Origin: Pseudomonadota bacterium
GTDB lineage: Bacteria; Pseudomonadota; Alphaproteobacteria; Rhizobiales; Beijerinckiaceae
NCBI GenBank assembly: GCA_023386155.1
Contig: JAEWKH010000028.1
Coordinates: 1-43,549 of the forward strand
Length of the DNA: 43,549 bases
Reading direction: 5' to 3'
Made by a program: the position numbers and the translations under genes. Every line of letters begins with the position of its first letter. The stretch's first letter is position 1. Under the pieces are notes generated by a model, which was not told the DNA's origin, searched no databases, and saw nothing but the letters and a program-made list of their open reading frames with translations. Shown here piece by piece: positions 1 to 8,518 of this stretch.

Positions 1-222
1 GTGTGGACGCCCCTCGTCGAGCGGCAGATCCCCGACACCATGAAGGCGCGCGGGTTGACCAAGGAGCAGGTGATCAACGACGTGCTCCTGGAGGCGCAGC
101 CCACCAAGCAGTTCGTGACCGTCGATCAGGTGGCGGCGCTCGCCTTGTTCCTGTGCTCGGACGCGGCGAGCCAGATCTCGGGCGCCAATATGTCGATGGA
201 TGGCGGCTGGACGGCGAAGTGA
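1..222 (+). CDS. bdhA: 3-hydroxybutyrate dehydrogenase, C-terminal fragment
   Basis: This is the last 73 codons of a short-chain dehydrogenase cut by the window edge. The first codon, gtg, is probably an internal valine of the usual 'WVWTPLV' stretch and not a start. BdhA oxidises D-3-hydroxybutyrate to acetoacetate with NAD in the cytoplasm, as part of polyhydroxybutyrate and ketone-body turnover. The family is recognised from the substrate-loop segment 'TPLVERQIPD', the following 'QPTKQFVT', and the C-terminal 'DGGWTA' ending typical of this SDR subfamily. The Rossmann fold and the catalytic Ser-Tyr-Lys lie upstream of the window. The stop is tga at 220-222, and the next gene is convergent. 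Another SDR with the same C-terminus is possible but less likely. Confidence 0.85.
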   Translation: MWTPLVERQIPDTMKARGLTKEQVINDVLLEAQPTKQFVTVDQVAALALFLCSDAASQISGANMSMDGGWTAK

Positions 223-308
223 TCTTCAGGCTGTCATCGCGCCTCTAAGCGCCACTCTGAGGCTACAGAGCAAATCCGGGATCGAGCGCAGAATAAAGCG
301 CGTGCTTC

Positions 309-423
309 CCTCCCCCTTGTGGGGAGGGGTGGCTGCGAAGCAGCCGGGGTGGGGTGTCGGCGCCACTCCTTGAGAGGCTATCGCCGACACCCCCACCTCC
401 AACTCCTCCCCACAAGGGGGAGG
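309..423. repeat. Palindromic repeat element between convergent bdhA and pip
   Basis: A 19-bp perfect inverted repeat (309-327 against 405-423) encloses a second 12-bp perfect inverted repeat (351-362 against 382-393). A small side hairpin, ggctgc-gaa-gcagcc, lies at 331-345. The nested arrangement could fold as a branched cruciform. It occupies most of the 265-bp gap between two convergent genes. Similar G/C-rich palindromes are widespread in Rhizobiales genomes. A role as a transcription terminator or REP/BIME-like mobile element is inferred. I see no coding sequence in the rest of 223-487. Confidence 0.7.
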
Positions 424-487
424 AGGGGTTCCTGCGCTACACCTATCAAACGATCTGGTTTCCTCTCGCGCGACGCCGGGGACGCAC

Positions 488-1429
488 TTAACTCGCAAAC
501 GCATCCGTCGCTTCGATGAGATGATGCGTGATGCCTGGCTCGCTTACTGCGTGGCCCGCATCCGGCACCATGATGAACTTCGCTTCGGGCCAGGCCCTGT
601 GCAGGTCCCAGGCCGTCTTAGCCGGTGTGGCGATGTCGTAGCGGCCCTGGATGATCACGCCCGGAATGTTTTTCAAGCGATGGGCGTTGCGGATGAGCTG
701 TCCGTCCTCGAACCAGCCCTCGTTGACGAAATAGTGGTTCTCGATCCGCGCGAACGCGATGGCATAGTGCTCGTCGCCGAACTGGTCGCTGTATTCCTGG
801 TTGTGCAGGAGCGTGATCGTCTCGCCCTCCCACAGGCTCCAGGCTCTTGCCGCTCTCGCCCGGACGGCGGGATCGGGATCGATCAGGCGCTTGCGGTAGG
901 CCGCCATCAGGTCGCCGCGCTCCTCCTCCGGGATCGGGGCGAGAAAGCCCTCCCACTTGTCCGGGAAGATCCAGGAGGCGCCCTCCTGGTAGTACCAGAG
1001 CAGTTCCGGGCGACGTAACGTGAAGATCCCGCGCAGCACCAGCTCGGTCACGCGCTCCGGATGGGTTTCCGCATAGGCAAGCGCCAGCGTCGAGCCCCAG
1101 GAGCCGCCGAACACCATCCACTTGTCCACACCAATCATTTCGCGCAGGCGCTCGATGTCGGCCACGAGGTGCCAGGTGGTGTTGGCCTCCAGGCTCGCAT
1201 AGGGAGTCGAGCGCCCGCAGCCACGCTGATCGAAGAGCAGGATGCGGTACTTGTCCGGATCGAACAGCCGGCGCTGGGTCGGCGTGCAGCCGCCGCCCGG
1301 GCCACCATGAAGGAAAACCACGGGTTTGCCCTGCGGGTTGCCGCACAATTCCCAATACACAGAATGGCCGTCCCCGACATCGAGCATGCCGTGATCGTAA
1401 GGTTCTATTTCGGGGTAGAAGGTGCGCAT
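488..1429 (-). CDS. pip: Proline iminopeptidase
   Basis: A 313-residue cytoplasmic alpha/beta hydrolase of peptidase family S33 that removes N-terminal proline from peptides. Visible motifs are the oxyanion HGGPGG at residues 41-46, DQRGCGRS at 67-74, and the nucleophile elbow GGSWGS with Ser110. Asp265 in 'GRYD' and His293 in 'DAGH' complete the likely triad. Length matches the family's usual 310-320 residues and the N-terminus (MRTFYPEIEPYDHG) is standard, so the ATG at 1429 is a good start. It is transcribed alone, divergent from the PotD-like gene and convergent with bdhA. A 7-bp palindrome (gggccgg-tt-ccggccc, 1504-1519) sits in the divergent region, meaning unknown. Confidence 0.95.
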   Translation of the reverse strand: MRTFYPEIEPYDHGMLDVGDGHSVYWELCGNPQGKPVVFLHGGPGGGCTPTQRRLFDPDKYRILLFDQRGCGRSTPYASLEANTTWHLVADIERLREMIGVDKWMVFGGSWGSTLALAYAETHPERVTELVLRGIFTLRRPELLWYYQEGASWIFPDKWEGFLAPIPEEERGDLMAAYRKRLIDPDPAVRARAARAWSLWEGETITLLHNQEYSDQFGDEHYAIAFARIENHYFVNEGWFEDGQLIRNAHRLKNIPGVIIQGRYDIATPAKTAWDLHRAWPEAKFIMVPDAGHAVSEPGITHHLIEATDAFAS

Positions 1430-1600
1430 CGCGAAAGCTCCGTCAGGGGGAGCCTATCCATAGCCGGGCAGGGGAAACCTGTCAGCCGGTTCAGCAGCTT
1501 CGCGGGCCGGTTCCGGCCCCCCCTAGCGCGTCGTTCAACTGTCATATAGTTTTGCAACTGGGGAACAAGGGTAATAGCCCAACCACATCGGAGGACTAGA

Positions 1601-2674
1601 ATGTTGACCAAACGCGCCAGCCTGAAGCTGGCTACGGCTCTCGCCGCCCTCATGGTCGTCGGCTCGGCGCAGGCCGCCGAGAAGCTGCGGCTCCTGACCT
1701 GGGCCGATTACGTTCCGAAAGACGTGATGGACCAGTTCACCAAGGAGACCGGCATCGAGGTCGAGGTGACCCTCTCGAACAACGAGGAGATGATCTCCAA
1801 GCTGCGCGCCACCCAGGGCGCGGGCTTCGACCTCGTCCAGCCGAGCCAGGACCGCATCGCCGGCCCGCAGACGGAATTCGGCATCTACAAGCCGCTCGAT
1901 CTGTCCAAGATCAAGTCCGACCTCTTCATCGCCTCCATGCTGGAAGCGACCAAGAAGAACACCACCGTCGACGGCAAGGTCTACGGCGTTCCCCATATCT
2001 GGGGCACCGATGGTCTCATCGTGAACACCAAGGCGGCTCCGAAGGTCGCCGATTACAACGACCTCTGCGATCCGGCCCTGGCGGGCAAGACCAGCTTCCG
2101 CGCCAAGCGCCCGTCGCTGATCGCCTTCGCCTTCGCCAACGGCATGGACCCCTTCGCGGCCTACAAGGACCCGAAGGCCTATACGGCCATGATGGAGAAG
2201 GTCGGCGCCAAGCTCGCCGAGTGCAAGAAGAGCGTGAAGTTCTTCTGGGACGGCAAGGACCAGCTCCTCAACGCCATCCGGTCCGGCGAGGTCGTCGCCG
2301 CCATGGCCTGGGACACGGGCGGCTGGAAGCTCAACTCCGAGAATGCGGACATCAAGTTCATTGCGCCGAAATCGGGCGCGCTGGGCTGGATCGACACCTT
2401 CGCGATCCCGGCCAAAGGCCGCAACGACGATGCCGCCTACAAGTGGATCAACTTCAACATGAAGCCCGAGATTGCCGCGAAGGTCGCGGCCGCCGCGGGC
2501 AACTTCACGGCCTCGAACGGCGCCGACAAGCTCACGCAGGGCAAGCTGAAGGACCAGTTCGCCGAGAGCTTCCCGAAGGCCGCCATCGACAACATCAAGT
2601 GGTATCCGGCGGTGCCGGCCGGCATCGAGGAGATCGAGGGCAAGATCCTCGACCGCCTGAAGGCCGGTTCGTAA
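1601..2674 (+). CDS. PotD/PotF-like ABC transporter substrate-binding protein
   Basis: A 357-residue periplasmic solute-binding protein of the spermidine/putrescine-binding type. It has a clear Sec signal peptide (MLTKRASLKL, hydrophobic core, AQA before AE), with likely cleavage after Ala25. The mature start 'EKLRLLTWADYV' is the usual beginning of PotD/PotF proteins. Later segments such as 'WGTDGLIVN' and 'MAWDTGGW' fit the type II binding-protein fold. The ATG has a strong ribosome-binding site (ggagga about 5 bases upstream). It heads an operon with an ATPase and two permeases (2843-5639), separated by a cloverleaf-like palindromic element. Polyamine is the family's usual ligand, but the ligand cannot be read from sequence, and other amines or organic acids are possible. 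Confidence 0.88.
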   Translation: MLTKRASLKLATALAALMVVGSAQAAEKLRLLTWADYVPKDVMDQFTKETGIEVEVTLSNNEEMISKLRATQGAGFDLVQPSQDRIAGPQTEFGIYKPLDLSKIKSDLFIASMLEATKKNTTVDGKVYGVPHIWGTDGLIVNTKAAPKVADYNDLCDPALAGKTSFRAKRPSLIAFAFANGMDPFAAYKDPKAYTAMMEKVGAKLAECKKSVKFFWDGKDQLLNAIRSGEVVAAMAWDTGGWKLNSENADIKFIAPKSGALGWIDTFAIPAKGRNDDAAYKWINFNMKPEIAAKVAAAAGNFTASNGADKLTQGKLKDQFAESFPKAAIDNIKWYPAVPAGIEEIEGKILDRLKAGS

Positions 2675-2691
2675 GAATCCAACCTGGTGTA

Positions 2692-2829
2692 TCATCACCC
2701 CCGGCAGGCATCGGACCCAGAAGTGCAATGCACTTCTGGGATCCATCCGGTGCTCGCTCCTGAATAGCGCATCGACCGGGGCAGCCTTCTGACCCGGTCG
2801 ATGCGCTTGCCGGGGGATGACTTTTTTTT
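2692..2829. repeat. Cloverleaf-like palindromic element with T-run inside the PotD-like operon
   Basis: An outer stem, cccccggca (2698-2706) against tgccggggg (2808-2816), encloses two perfect side hairpins. The first has 12-bp arms at 2716-2727 and 2729-2740. The second has 14-bp arms at 2767-2780 and 2793-2806. Eight T residues follow at 2822-2829, only 13 bases before the ATPase start. It fits a repeated Rhizobiales element that could act as a partial terminator or as mRNA protection, keeping the binding protein more abundant than the transporter. That role is inferred; the base pairing is directly visible. Confidence 0.7.
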
Positions 2830-2842
2830 GCGTGGCAGCGTC

Positions 2843-3928
2843 ATGGCCTCTTCAACCGATCTCGACATCGTCAACATCACCAAGCGCTTCGGCAGCCATG
2901 CGGCCGTCGACGACGTGACGTTCAGCGTCGCTCCCGGCGAGTTCTTCTCGATTCTCGGCCCTTCCGGCTGCGGCAAGACCACCCTGATGCGCATGATCGC
3001 CGGCTTCGAGCATCCGACATCCGGCGACATCCGTATCCGCGGGCGGTCGATGATCGGCGTTGCGGCCAACAAGCGCCCCGTCAACATGGTGTTCCAGAGC
3101 CTCGCGCTCTTTCCCATGATGAGCGTGGGCGAGAACGTAGCCTATGGGCTCACCTGCCGCGGCATGCCCCGCGAGGACGCGGAGGAGCGCGCCAGCCGCA
3201 TGCTGGAGCGCGTCGGGCTCAAGGGTTTCGGCGGCCGCCGCGTGACGGCCCTGTCCGGCGGCCAGCGGCAGCGCGTGGCGATTGCCCGCTGCCTCGTGCT
3301 CGAGCCCACGCTCGTGCTCCTCGACGAGCCGCTCGGCGCGCTCGATCTCAAGCTGCGCGAGCACATGAAGATCGAGCTGAAGCAGCTGCAGGGGACGTTC
3401 AACACCACCTTCGTGTACATCACGCACGACCAGTCCGAAGCTCTCGTCATGTCCGACCGCATCGCCGTGATGAACCAGGGCAAGTTCGAGCAGGTGGGAA
3501 GCCCGCGCGAGCTCTATCACAACCCGGCCACGCCTTTCGTCGCGAGCTTCGTCGGCGAGACGAACCGCTGGCAGGGGGAGGTCGTGTCCACGTCCGACGG
3601 GGCCGTTGCCCTGCAATTGCCCTCGGGAACGGTGACTCAGGGAAAGGGCCTTGTTCCTCAGAAATCCGCCGTCGCCTTCGTGCGGCCGGAATCGATCGCC
3701 CTGGCCCAGAACCAGCCCGCTTTGCGCGACCTCCCGAACCGCTTCGAGGGACGGGTTGCGGCCGTGCTGTTCGATGGCGCCAATTCGAGCCTGCTCATCG
3801 AGACGCTGGGCTTCGATCAGCCGGTCCGCGCCGTGCTGCCGCAGGCGGGGCCTCTGGCCGGCATCGAGGTCGGCGCGCCGATCCATGTGGGCTGGACGGC
3901 GGATGCCATGAAGGTCTTTGCCGCATGA
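2843..3928 (+). CDS. PotA-like ABC transporter ATP-binding protein
   Basis: A 361-residue ATPase that powers the importer encoded with it. It carries Walker A GPSGCGKTT (residues 39-47), Q-loop Gln85, signature LSGGQ (137-141), Walker B with DEPLGALD (161-168) and switch His195. A C-terminal extension of about 120 residues resembles the TOBE domain of PotA/MalK-type ATPases. I place the start at the ATG at 2843, giving 'MASSTDLDIV', because the in-frame ATG at 2801 lies inside the palindromic element. The end overlaps the next permease by 4 bases (ATGA), showing translational coupling. Confidence 0.92.
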   Translation: MASSTDLDIVNITKRFGSHAAVDDVTFSVAPGEFFSILGPSGCGKTTLMRMIAGFEHPTSGDIRIRGRSMIGVAANKRPVNMVFQSLALFPMMSVGENVAYGLTCRGMPREDAEERASRMLERVGLKGFGGRRVTALSGGQRQRVAIARCLVLEPTLVLLDEPLGALDLKLREHMKIELKQLQGTFNTTFVYITHDQSEALVMSDRIAVMNQGKFEQVGSPRELYHNPATPFVASFVGETNRWQGEVVSTSDGAVALQLPSGTVTQGKGLVPQKSAVAFVRPESIALAQNQPALRDLPNRFEGRVAAVLFDGANSSLLIETLGFDQPVRAVLPQAGPLAGIEVGAPIHVGWTADAMKVFAA

Positions 3929-4794
3929 TGACGAAACAGGCGACCCGCCTCACGTTCTTCCTGCTGCTCGCTCCAGCGATCCTGTGGCTCGGGCTTCTCA
4001 TCGTGCTGCCGCACGTGGAGATCCTCGTCCTCTCCTTCAGCGAGCGCGTGGCGCCGCGGGTCTATGCCTTCGGGGTCGGGAACTATCTCGAGTTCTTCAC
4101 CGAGCCGCTCTACTGGCGCACCTTCGCGCGCACCGCCTTCATGTCGATCCTGGTGACGGCGCTGACGCTCGTGCTCGCCTTCCCCATCGCTCTCTACATC
4201 GCCCGCGTGGCGCAGGGGCGGCTCAAGGCCATGCTCCTTCTGCTCTGCCTGCTGCCGTTCTGGGTGTCGGAGCTGGTGCGCACGCTCGGCTGGATGATGC
4301 TGCTGCGCGAGACCGGAGTGCTCTCCTATCTGCTGCAGGCGACAGGCCTCACGGATCAGCGCGTGGAGTTTCTCTACAACGATGGCGCCGTGATCCTTGG
4401 CCTCGTCTATGGCGGCCTGCTGTTCATGATCGTCCCGCTCGCCAATGCGCTGGAGAGCCTGGAGCCGTCCGTCGTCGAGGCGGGCTTCGATCTCGGCGGA
4501 AGCCGCTGGACCGTGCTGCGCCGGATCGTCATTCCCCATGCGATGCCGGGCATCGTCGCGGGGTGCATCATCGTGTTCATGCTGACCGTCGGCAATTTCG
4601 CCACGCCCGTGCTGCTCGGGGGCAAGAACGGCCTGTGGTTCACCGAGCAGATCTACGCGCAGTTCATCACGCGCTTCAACTGGCCCCAGGGCGCGGCCTT
4701 CGGCATGCTGCTCCTGCTGCTTTCCTCCGCCATCGTGTGGCTGGGCCTGCGCCTGACGGGCCAGAGCCTCGGCACCACCTTGAAGCAGGCCTGA
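3925..4794 (+). CDS. PotB-like ABC transporter permease
   Basis: A 289-residue inner-membrane permease with an N-terminal membrane segment (about residues 9-31) followed by five further hydrophobic segments, as in PotB/PotH. The cytoplasmic coupling 'EAA' loop is visible at about 177-204 ('EAGFDLGGSRW'), which docks on the ATPase. The ATG overlaps the ATPase stop codon by 4 bases. It forms the translocation pore with the next permease. Length is normal for the family. Confidence 0.9.
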   Translation: MMTKQATRLTFFLLLAPAILWLGLLIVLPHVEILVLSFSERVAPRVYAFGVGNYLEFFTEPLYWRTFARTAFMSILVTALTLVLAFPIALYIARVAQGRLKAMLLLLCLLPFWVSELVRTLGWMMLLRETGVLSYLLQATGLTDQRVEFLYNDGAVILGLVYGGLLFMIVPLANALESLEPSVVEAGFDLGGSRWTVLRRIVIPHAMPGIVAGCIIVFMLTVGNFATPVLLGGKNGLWFTEQIYAQFITRFNWPQGAAFGMLLLLLSSAIVWLGLRLTGQSLGTTLKQA

Positions 4795-4799
4795 CGCTC

Positions 4800-5639
4800 A
4801 TGAACCGCCCGTCCCTCGCCTGGAAGCTCTACATCGCGGCGTTCTACCTGTTCCTGTTCGCGCCGCTCCTCGTCGTGGCGATCTTCGCCTTCAACGCGAG
4901 CCCGTTCCCGTCGCCGCCCTGGCGCGGCTTCACGCTCGAATGGTTCACCGGGTCGGGCGCCGTCTTCGGCAAGCCCGGCGTGCTGGCGGATCCGATCTGG
5001 CTCGACAGCATCGGCAACAGCTTCAAGGTCGCGATCCCGGTGGCGTTGCTGGCGGTGGTCCTCGGCACGGTCAATGCCTGGGTGTTGGAGCGGACCGAGT
5101 TTCGTGGCAAGACCTTCCTGGCCATGATGATGCTCTGGCCGCTGGTTATTCCCGGCGTGGTGCTCGGCATCTCGATCCTGGCCTTCTTCTCGCGCCTCGC
5201 GAACGGGCTCGAGGACTGGCTTCAGACCGATCTCGACTTCCTGCGCCCCGGCCTGCCGCTCGTGATCCTGGGACAGCTCTCCTTCATCCTGACCATCTCG
5301 ACGCTCATCATCGCCGCGCGCCTGCGCAAGTTCGACCGGTCCTTGGAGGAGGCGGCCTTCGACCTGGGGGCCAGCCGCACGCGGGTGCTGCGCACGGTCA
5401 CGCTGCCCTTCTTAAGTCCCGCGCTGATCGGCGCCGGGCTCGTGGCCCTGCTGATGTCGTTCGAGAACTTCAACACGACCCTGATGCTCGTCGGCTCCGA
5501 TGCGCCGCTGCCGATCACCATGTACGGTCAGATGCGCGAGGGCGCGACACCGGCGATCAATGCGGTGAGCCTGATGCTGATGCTGGGCGTCGGCGGCATC
5601 GCGAGCATTTTCGCGCTCACGTCGAAGGCGGAGCGGTAA
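4800..5639 (+). CDS. PotC-like ABC transporter permease
   Basis: A 279-residue inner-membrane permease and the second half of the pore. It starts at the ATG at 4800 ('MNRPSLAWKLY'), 5 bases after the PotB-like stop. There is an N-terminal transmembrane segment, a periplasmic loop with 'SPPWRGFTLEWF' typical of PotC/PotI, and an EAA loop reading 'EEAAFDLGASRTRVL'. It is the last gene of the four-gene importer operon. A palindromic element follows directly and may terminate transcription. An upstream in-frame extension back to 3918 is only a shadow of the PotB-like gene. Confidence 0.9.
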   Translation: MNRPSLAWKLYIAAFYLFLFAPLLVVAIFAFNASPFPSPPWRGFTLEWFTGSGAVFGKPGVLADPIWLDSIGNSFKVAIPVALLAVVLGTVNAWVLERTEFRGKTFLAMMMLWPLVIPGVVLGISILAFFSRLANGLEDWLQTDLDFLRPGLPLVILGQLSFILTISTLIIAARLRKFDRSLEEAAFDLGASRTRVLRTVTLPFLSPALIGAGLVALLMSFENFNTTLMLVGSDAPLPITMYGQMREGATPAINAVSLMLMLGVGGIASIFALTSKAER

Positions 5640-5657
5640 CGCAAACTCCGCCCCTCA

Positions 5658-5759
5658 CCTCATCCTGAGGAGGTCGCGAAGCGACCGTCTCGAAGGAGGA
5701 TCCGGTGCGTGCTGGAATCTCCTTCGAGACGCAGACTTCGTCTGCTCCTCAGGATGAGG
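5658..5759. repeat. Palindromic repeat element between convergent operons
   Basis: An outer 15-bp perfect inverted repeat (5658-5672 against 5745-5759) encloses an inner 13-bp perfect one (5686-5698 against 5719-5731). Two short side hairpins are present: ggtcgc-gaa-gcgacc at 5672-5686 and gcagac-ttc-gtctgc at 5731-5745. The stems together cover almost the whole element, so it can be drawn as a cruciform. It fills the gap between the PotC-like gene and the convergent dipeptidase gene. A bidirectional terminator or REP-like function is inferred. Confidence 0.72.
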
Positions 5760-5781
5760 GTCGAGGACGATGAAGGGGCAA

Positions 5782-6849
5782 TCACCGCCCCCAGGTGCGC
5801 TCCAGGACGTTCACCCAGTTCTCGTAGCAGAGCTTGCGCAGGGTCGCTTCGTCGTAGCCGTGGCGGCGCATGGCGTCGACGAGGCGGGGCAGGCCGCGCG
5901 CGTCGCCGATCTCGGCCGGGATCGTCGCGCCGTCGAAATCCGAGCCGAAGCCGACGCCGTCCACGCCCACATGCTCGATCAGGTGATCCATGTGCCGGAT
6001 CATCTCCTCCAGCGGCGTGTCGTCGTTGCGCTGCCCGTCGGGGCGGATGAAGGAGGTGGCGAAGTTCACCCCGACCATGCCGCGGCTCTCGCGGATCGCG
6101 GCGAGCTGCTTGTCGGTGAGATTGCGCGAGTGCTGGCAGATCTCCCAGGCGTTCGAATGGGTGGCGACGAGCGGCGCGTCGGAGAGGCGCACCACGTCCC
6201 AGAAGCCCTTCTCGTTCAGGTGCGAGAGGTCGATCATGATCTTGAGCCGGTTGCAGGCGCGCACCAGCGCGAGGCCGCGATCCGTGAGTCCGGGGCCCGT
6301 GTCCGGCGTCGAGGGATAGCGGAACGGCACGCCGTGGCCGAAGATGTTGGGGCGGCTCCAGACCGGGCCGATGGAGCGCAATCCGCTCTCGTAGAGCACG
6401 TCGAGCATGTACAGGTCGGGATCGATCCCTTCCGCGCCCTCGATGTGCAGGATGGCCGCGAGCCGGCCGGCGTCCATGCACTGGCGGATGTCCGCGGCCG
6501 TGCGGCAGATCTTCACCTCGCCCTTGGATGCGCGCTCGATGCGGATGAGGAGCGAGGCCATGTGAACGGTGACCTGCTGGCTCGGAGCCAGCGGCAGGTG
6601 CGGGGGCAGGGGTACGTCGTAGCGCGACTGCGTCATCAGCGCGTCCACATCGACGCCGACGCTGTCGGACGGCACGTAGACGGCGAAGAACCCGCCGGCG
6701 AAGCCGCCTTCCTTCATGCGCGGCCAGTCGAGATGCCCGATATTGTCCCCTTCGAGAAAGGCCTGTTCCGGCTGGATCTTGCCGCGCATGAGGCGGAGAA
6801 GGACGTCGTTATGGCCATCGAAGACGGGCATGAGGTCAGAGCGGGACAT
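5782..6849 (-). CDS. Membrane-dipeptidase family (M19) dipeptidase
   Basis: A 355-residue zinc dipeptidase of family M19 (renal dipeptidase-like), hydrolysing dipeptides and in some members D-amino-acid-containing ones. Likely metal ligands are His13 and Asp15 ('DGHND'), Glu137 ('HIEGAEG'), His210 ('DLSH') and His231 ('THSN'), with catalytic-site Asp304 ('GSDFDG'). I use the ATG at 6849 because an upstream in-frame start at 6921 would run into the preceding ATPase gene. No signal peptide is seen, so it should be cytoplasmic. It is the last gene of the dipeptide ABC operon, 37 bases after the ATPase, which suggests it cleaves the imported peptides. Confidence 0.9.
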   Translation of the reverse strand: MSRSDLMPVFDGHNDVLLRLMRGKIQPEQAFLEGDNIGHLDWPRMKEGGFAGGFFAVYVPSDSVGVDVDALMTQSRYDVPLPPHLPLAPSQQVTVHMASLLIRIERASKGEVKICRTAADIRQCMDAGRLAAILHIEGAEGIDPDLYMLDVLYESGLRSIGPVWSRPNIFGHGVPFRYPSTPDTGPGLTDRGLALVRACNRLKIMIDLSHLNEKGFWDVVRLSDAPLVATHSNAWEICQHSRNLTDKQLAAIRESRGMVGVNFATSFIRPDGQRNDDTPLEEMIRHMDHLIEHVGVDGVGFGSDFDGATIPAEIGDARGLPRLVDAMRRHGYDEATLRKLCYENWVNVLERTWGR

Positions 6850-6886
6850 GGATTCGTGCCAAACAGTTAGGATTTCGATTAAAGGG

Positions 6887-7678
6887 TCAGCCGACCATAG
6901 CCTGTGTCGGCTGTTTCGCATCTCTCGTAAAGCCCTGGCTCGCCTGGATCAGGGACTGGGTGTACTCGTTCGAGGCTGCGCCCGAGCGCAGGGCCGTGGA
7001 GGTGGTCTCCTCGACGGCCTCGCCGTGGCGCATGACCAGAAGACGCTCGCACAGATGGGCGACGACCGCGAGATCGTGGCTCACCAGGATATAGGTCAGC
7101 CCGAGCTTCCGGCGCAGGTCGTCGAGCAGGTTCAGGATCTCCGCCTGGACGGAGGCGTCGAGCGCCGAGGTCGGCTCGTCGAGCAGCAGAACCTTCGGGC
7201 GCAGGATCAGCGCGCGCGCGATGGCGATGCGCTGGCGCTGGCCGCCCGAGAGCTGGTGCGGATAGCGGAAGCGGAACGAGGGGCCGAGACCGACCTCGCG
7301 CAGGGCTTGGAGGATGCGCGCCTCCGCGTCCTTCTCGCCGTGAATGGCGAGCGGTTCGGACAACGTGCGGTCGACCGTGTGGCGCGGGTGGAGCGAGGCA
7401 TAGGGGTCCTGGAAGACCATCTGCACCGTGCGGTAGAATTCCCTGCTGCGCGGCGTGGTGACTTCCTTGGAATCGACGAGGACGCGCCCGCCGGAGATCG
7501 GCGCGAGGCCGCAGATGGCGCGCAGCACCGTCGACTTGCCGGAGCCGGATTCGCCCACGAGCCCATAGGCCGCGCCGGGCTCCACGTGGAAGCTCACGTT
7601 CTTCACGGCATCGACCCTGAGACGGCCCGTGCCGTAGACGACTTGGAGATTCTGGATATCGAGCATCGGATCTTTCAC
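6887..7678 (-). CDS. DppF-like dipeptide ABC transporter ATP-binding protein
   Basis: A 263-residue ATPase of the peptide/nickel family. Walker A GESGSGKST is at residues 42-50, then LSGGQRQR and Walker B 'LLLDEPTSALDAS'. The long open frame starts with GTG at 7678. An ATG at 7666 ('MLDIQNL') is an equally plausible start, since an aggtg stretch precedes it. The protein pairs with the DppD-like ATPase directly upstream (3-base gap) as the heterodimeric motor of the importer. The usual C-terminal peptide-transporter extension is short here. Confidence 0.9.
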   Translation of the reverse strand: MKDPMLDIQNLQVVYGTGRLRVDAVKNVSFHVEPGAAYGLVGESGSGKSTVLRAICGLAPISGGRVLVDSKEVTTPRSREFYRTVQMVFQDPYASLHPRHTVDRTLSEPLAIHGEKDAEARILQALREVGLGPSFRFRYPHQLSGGQRQRIAIARALILRPKVLLLDEPTSALDASVQAEILNLLDDLRRKLGLTYILVSHDLAVVAHLCERLLVMRHGEAVEETTSTALRSGAASNEYTQSLIQASQGFTRDAKQPTQAMVG

Positions 7679-7681
7679 CTG

Positions 7682-8518
7682 TCACTGCGCCCAGGCGGGA
7701 TCGCGGTTCAGGGTGGGCAGCGGGCGAACGTCATTCGCGAGCGTCGGCAGGCAGCGCATCAGCCCCTGCGTGTAGGGATGCTTCGCCTCGCGCAGGTTCT
7801 TCGCCTCCAGCTCCTCGACCACGCGGCCGGCATACATCACCAGCACCCGGTCGCAGAACGAGGAGACGAGCTTCAGGTCGTGCGAGATGAAGATGAGCCC
7901 CATGCCGCGCTCCGTGACGAGCTCGTCGAGGATGCGCAGGACTTCCATCGACACGGTCACGTCGAGCGCCGAGGTCGGCTCGTCGGCGATGAGCAGGTCC
8001 GGATCGGTCACGAGCATCATGGCGATCATGGCCCGCTGTCCCATGCCGCCCGATACCTCGTGCGGGTAGAGCGAGAAGACCCGGGCCGGATCGCGCATCT
8101 TCACCGCTTCCAGCATGGCGAGGGACTTGTCGCGCGCTTCCGCGCGACCGGCCTTGGCATGGGCCTGGTAGGCCTCGATGATCTGCTCGCCGATGGTCAT
8201 GACCGGGTTCAGCGAATATTTCGGGTCCTGCATCACCATGCTGATGCGCCCGCCGCGCAGGGTGCGCAGGGTGCGCTTCGAGGCGGTGAGCAGATCGATC
8301 CCGTCGAAGGCGAGGCGATTGGCCGTGACTTCGCCGGGGGGAGGGGTGAGGCCCAGGATTGCGCGGCCCGTCTGCGACTTGCCGGAGCCGGACTCGCCCA
8401 CGATGCCGAGGCGCTCGCGGCCGAGCTGGAAGGACACGCCGCGCACCGCTTCCACGGTGCCGGTGCGCAGATGGAAGCGGACGCGCAGGTCGTCGACGTC
8501 GAGAAGCGGCTTGGTCAT
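7682..8518 (-). CDS. DppD-like dipeptide ABC transporter ATP-binding protein
   Basis: A 278-residue ATPase with Walker A GESGSGKSQ (residues 41-49), signature 'VSGGMGQR', Walker B 'LLIADEPTSALDV' and H-loop 'ISHD'. The C-terminal region contains 'HPYTQGLM', the oligopeptide/dipeptide-transporter C-terminal motif. The ATG at 8518 overlaps the upstream permease stop by 4 bases. The signature deviates mildly from LSGGQ, as is common in DppD/OppD proteins. It acts on the inner face of the membrane with the DppF-like partner. Confidence 0.9.
   Translation of the reverse strand: MTKPLLDVDDLRVRFHLRTGTVEAVRGVSFQLGRERLGIVGESGSGKSQTGRAILGLTPPPGEVTANRLAFDGIDLLTASKRTLRTLRGGRISMVMQDPKYSLNPVMTIGEQIIEAYQAHAKAGRAEARDKSLAMLEAVKMRDPARVFSLYPHEVSGGMGQRAMIAMMLVTDPDLLIADEPTSALDVTVSMEVLRILDELVTERGMGLIFISHDLKLVSSFCDRVLVMYAGRVVEELEAKNLREAKHPYTQGLMRCLPTLANDVRPLPTLNRDPAWAQ

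Noticed and set aside
3918..4799. N-terminal extension of the PotC-like permease
   Set aside because: It is an out-of-frame reading of the PotB-like gene. The family N-terminus starts at 4800.
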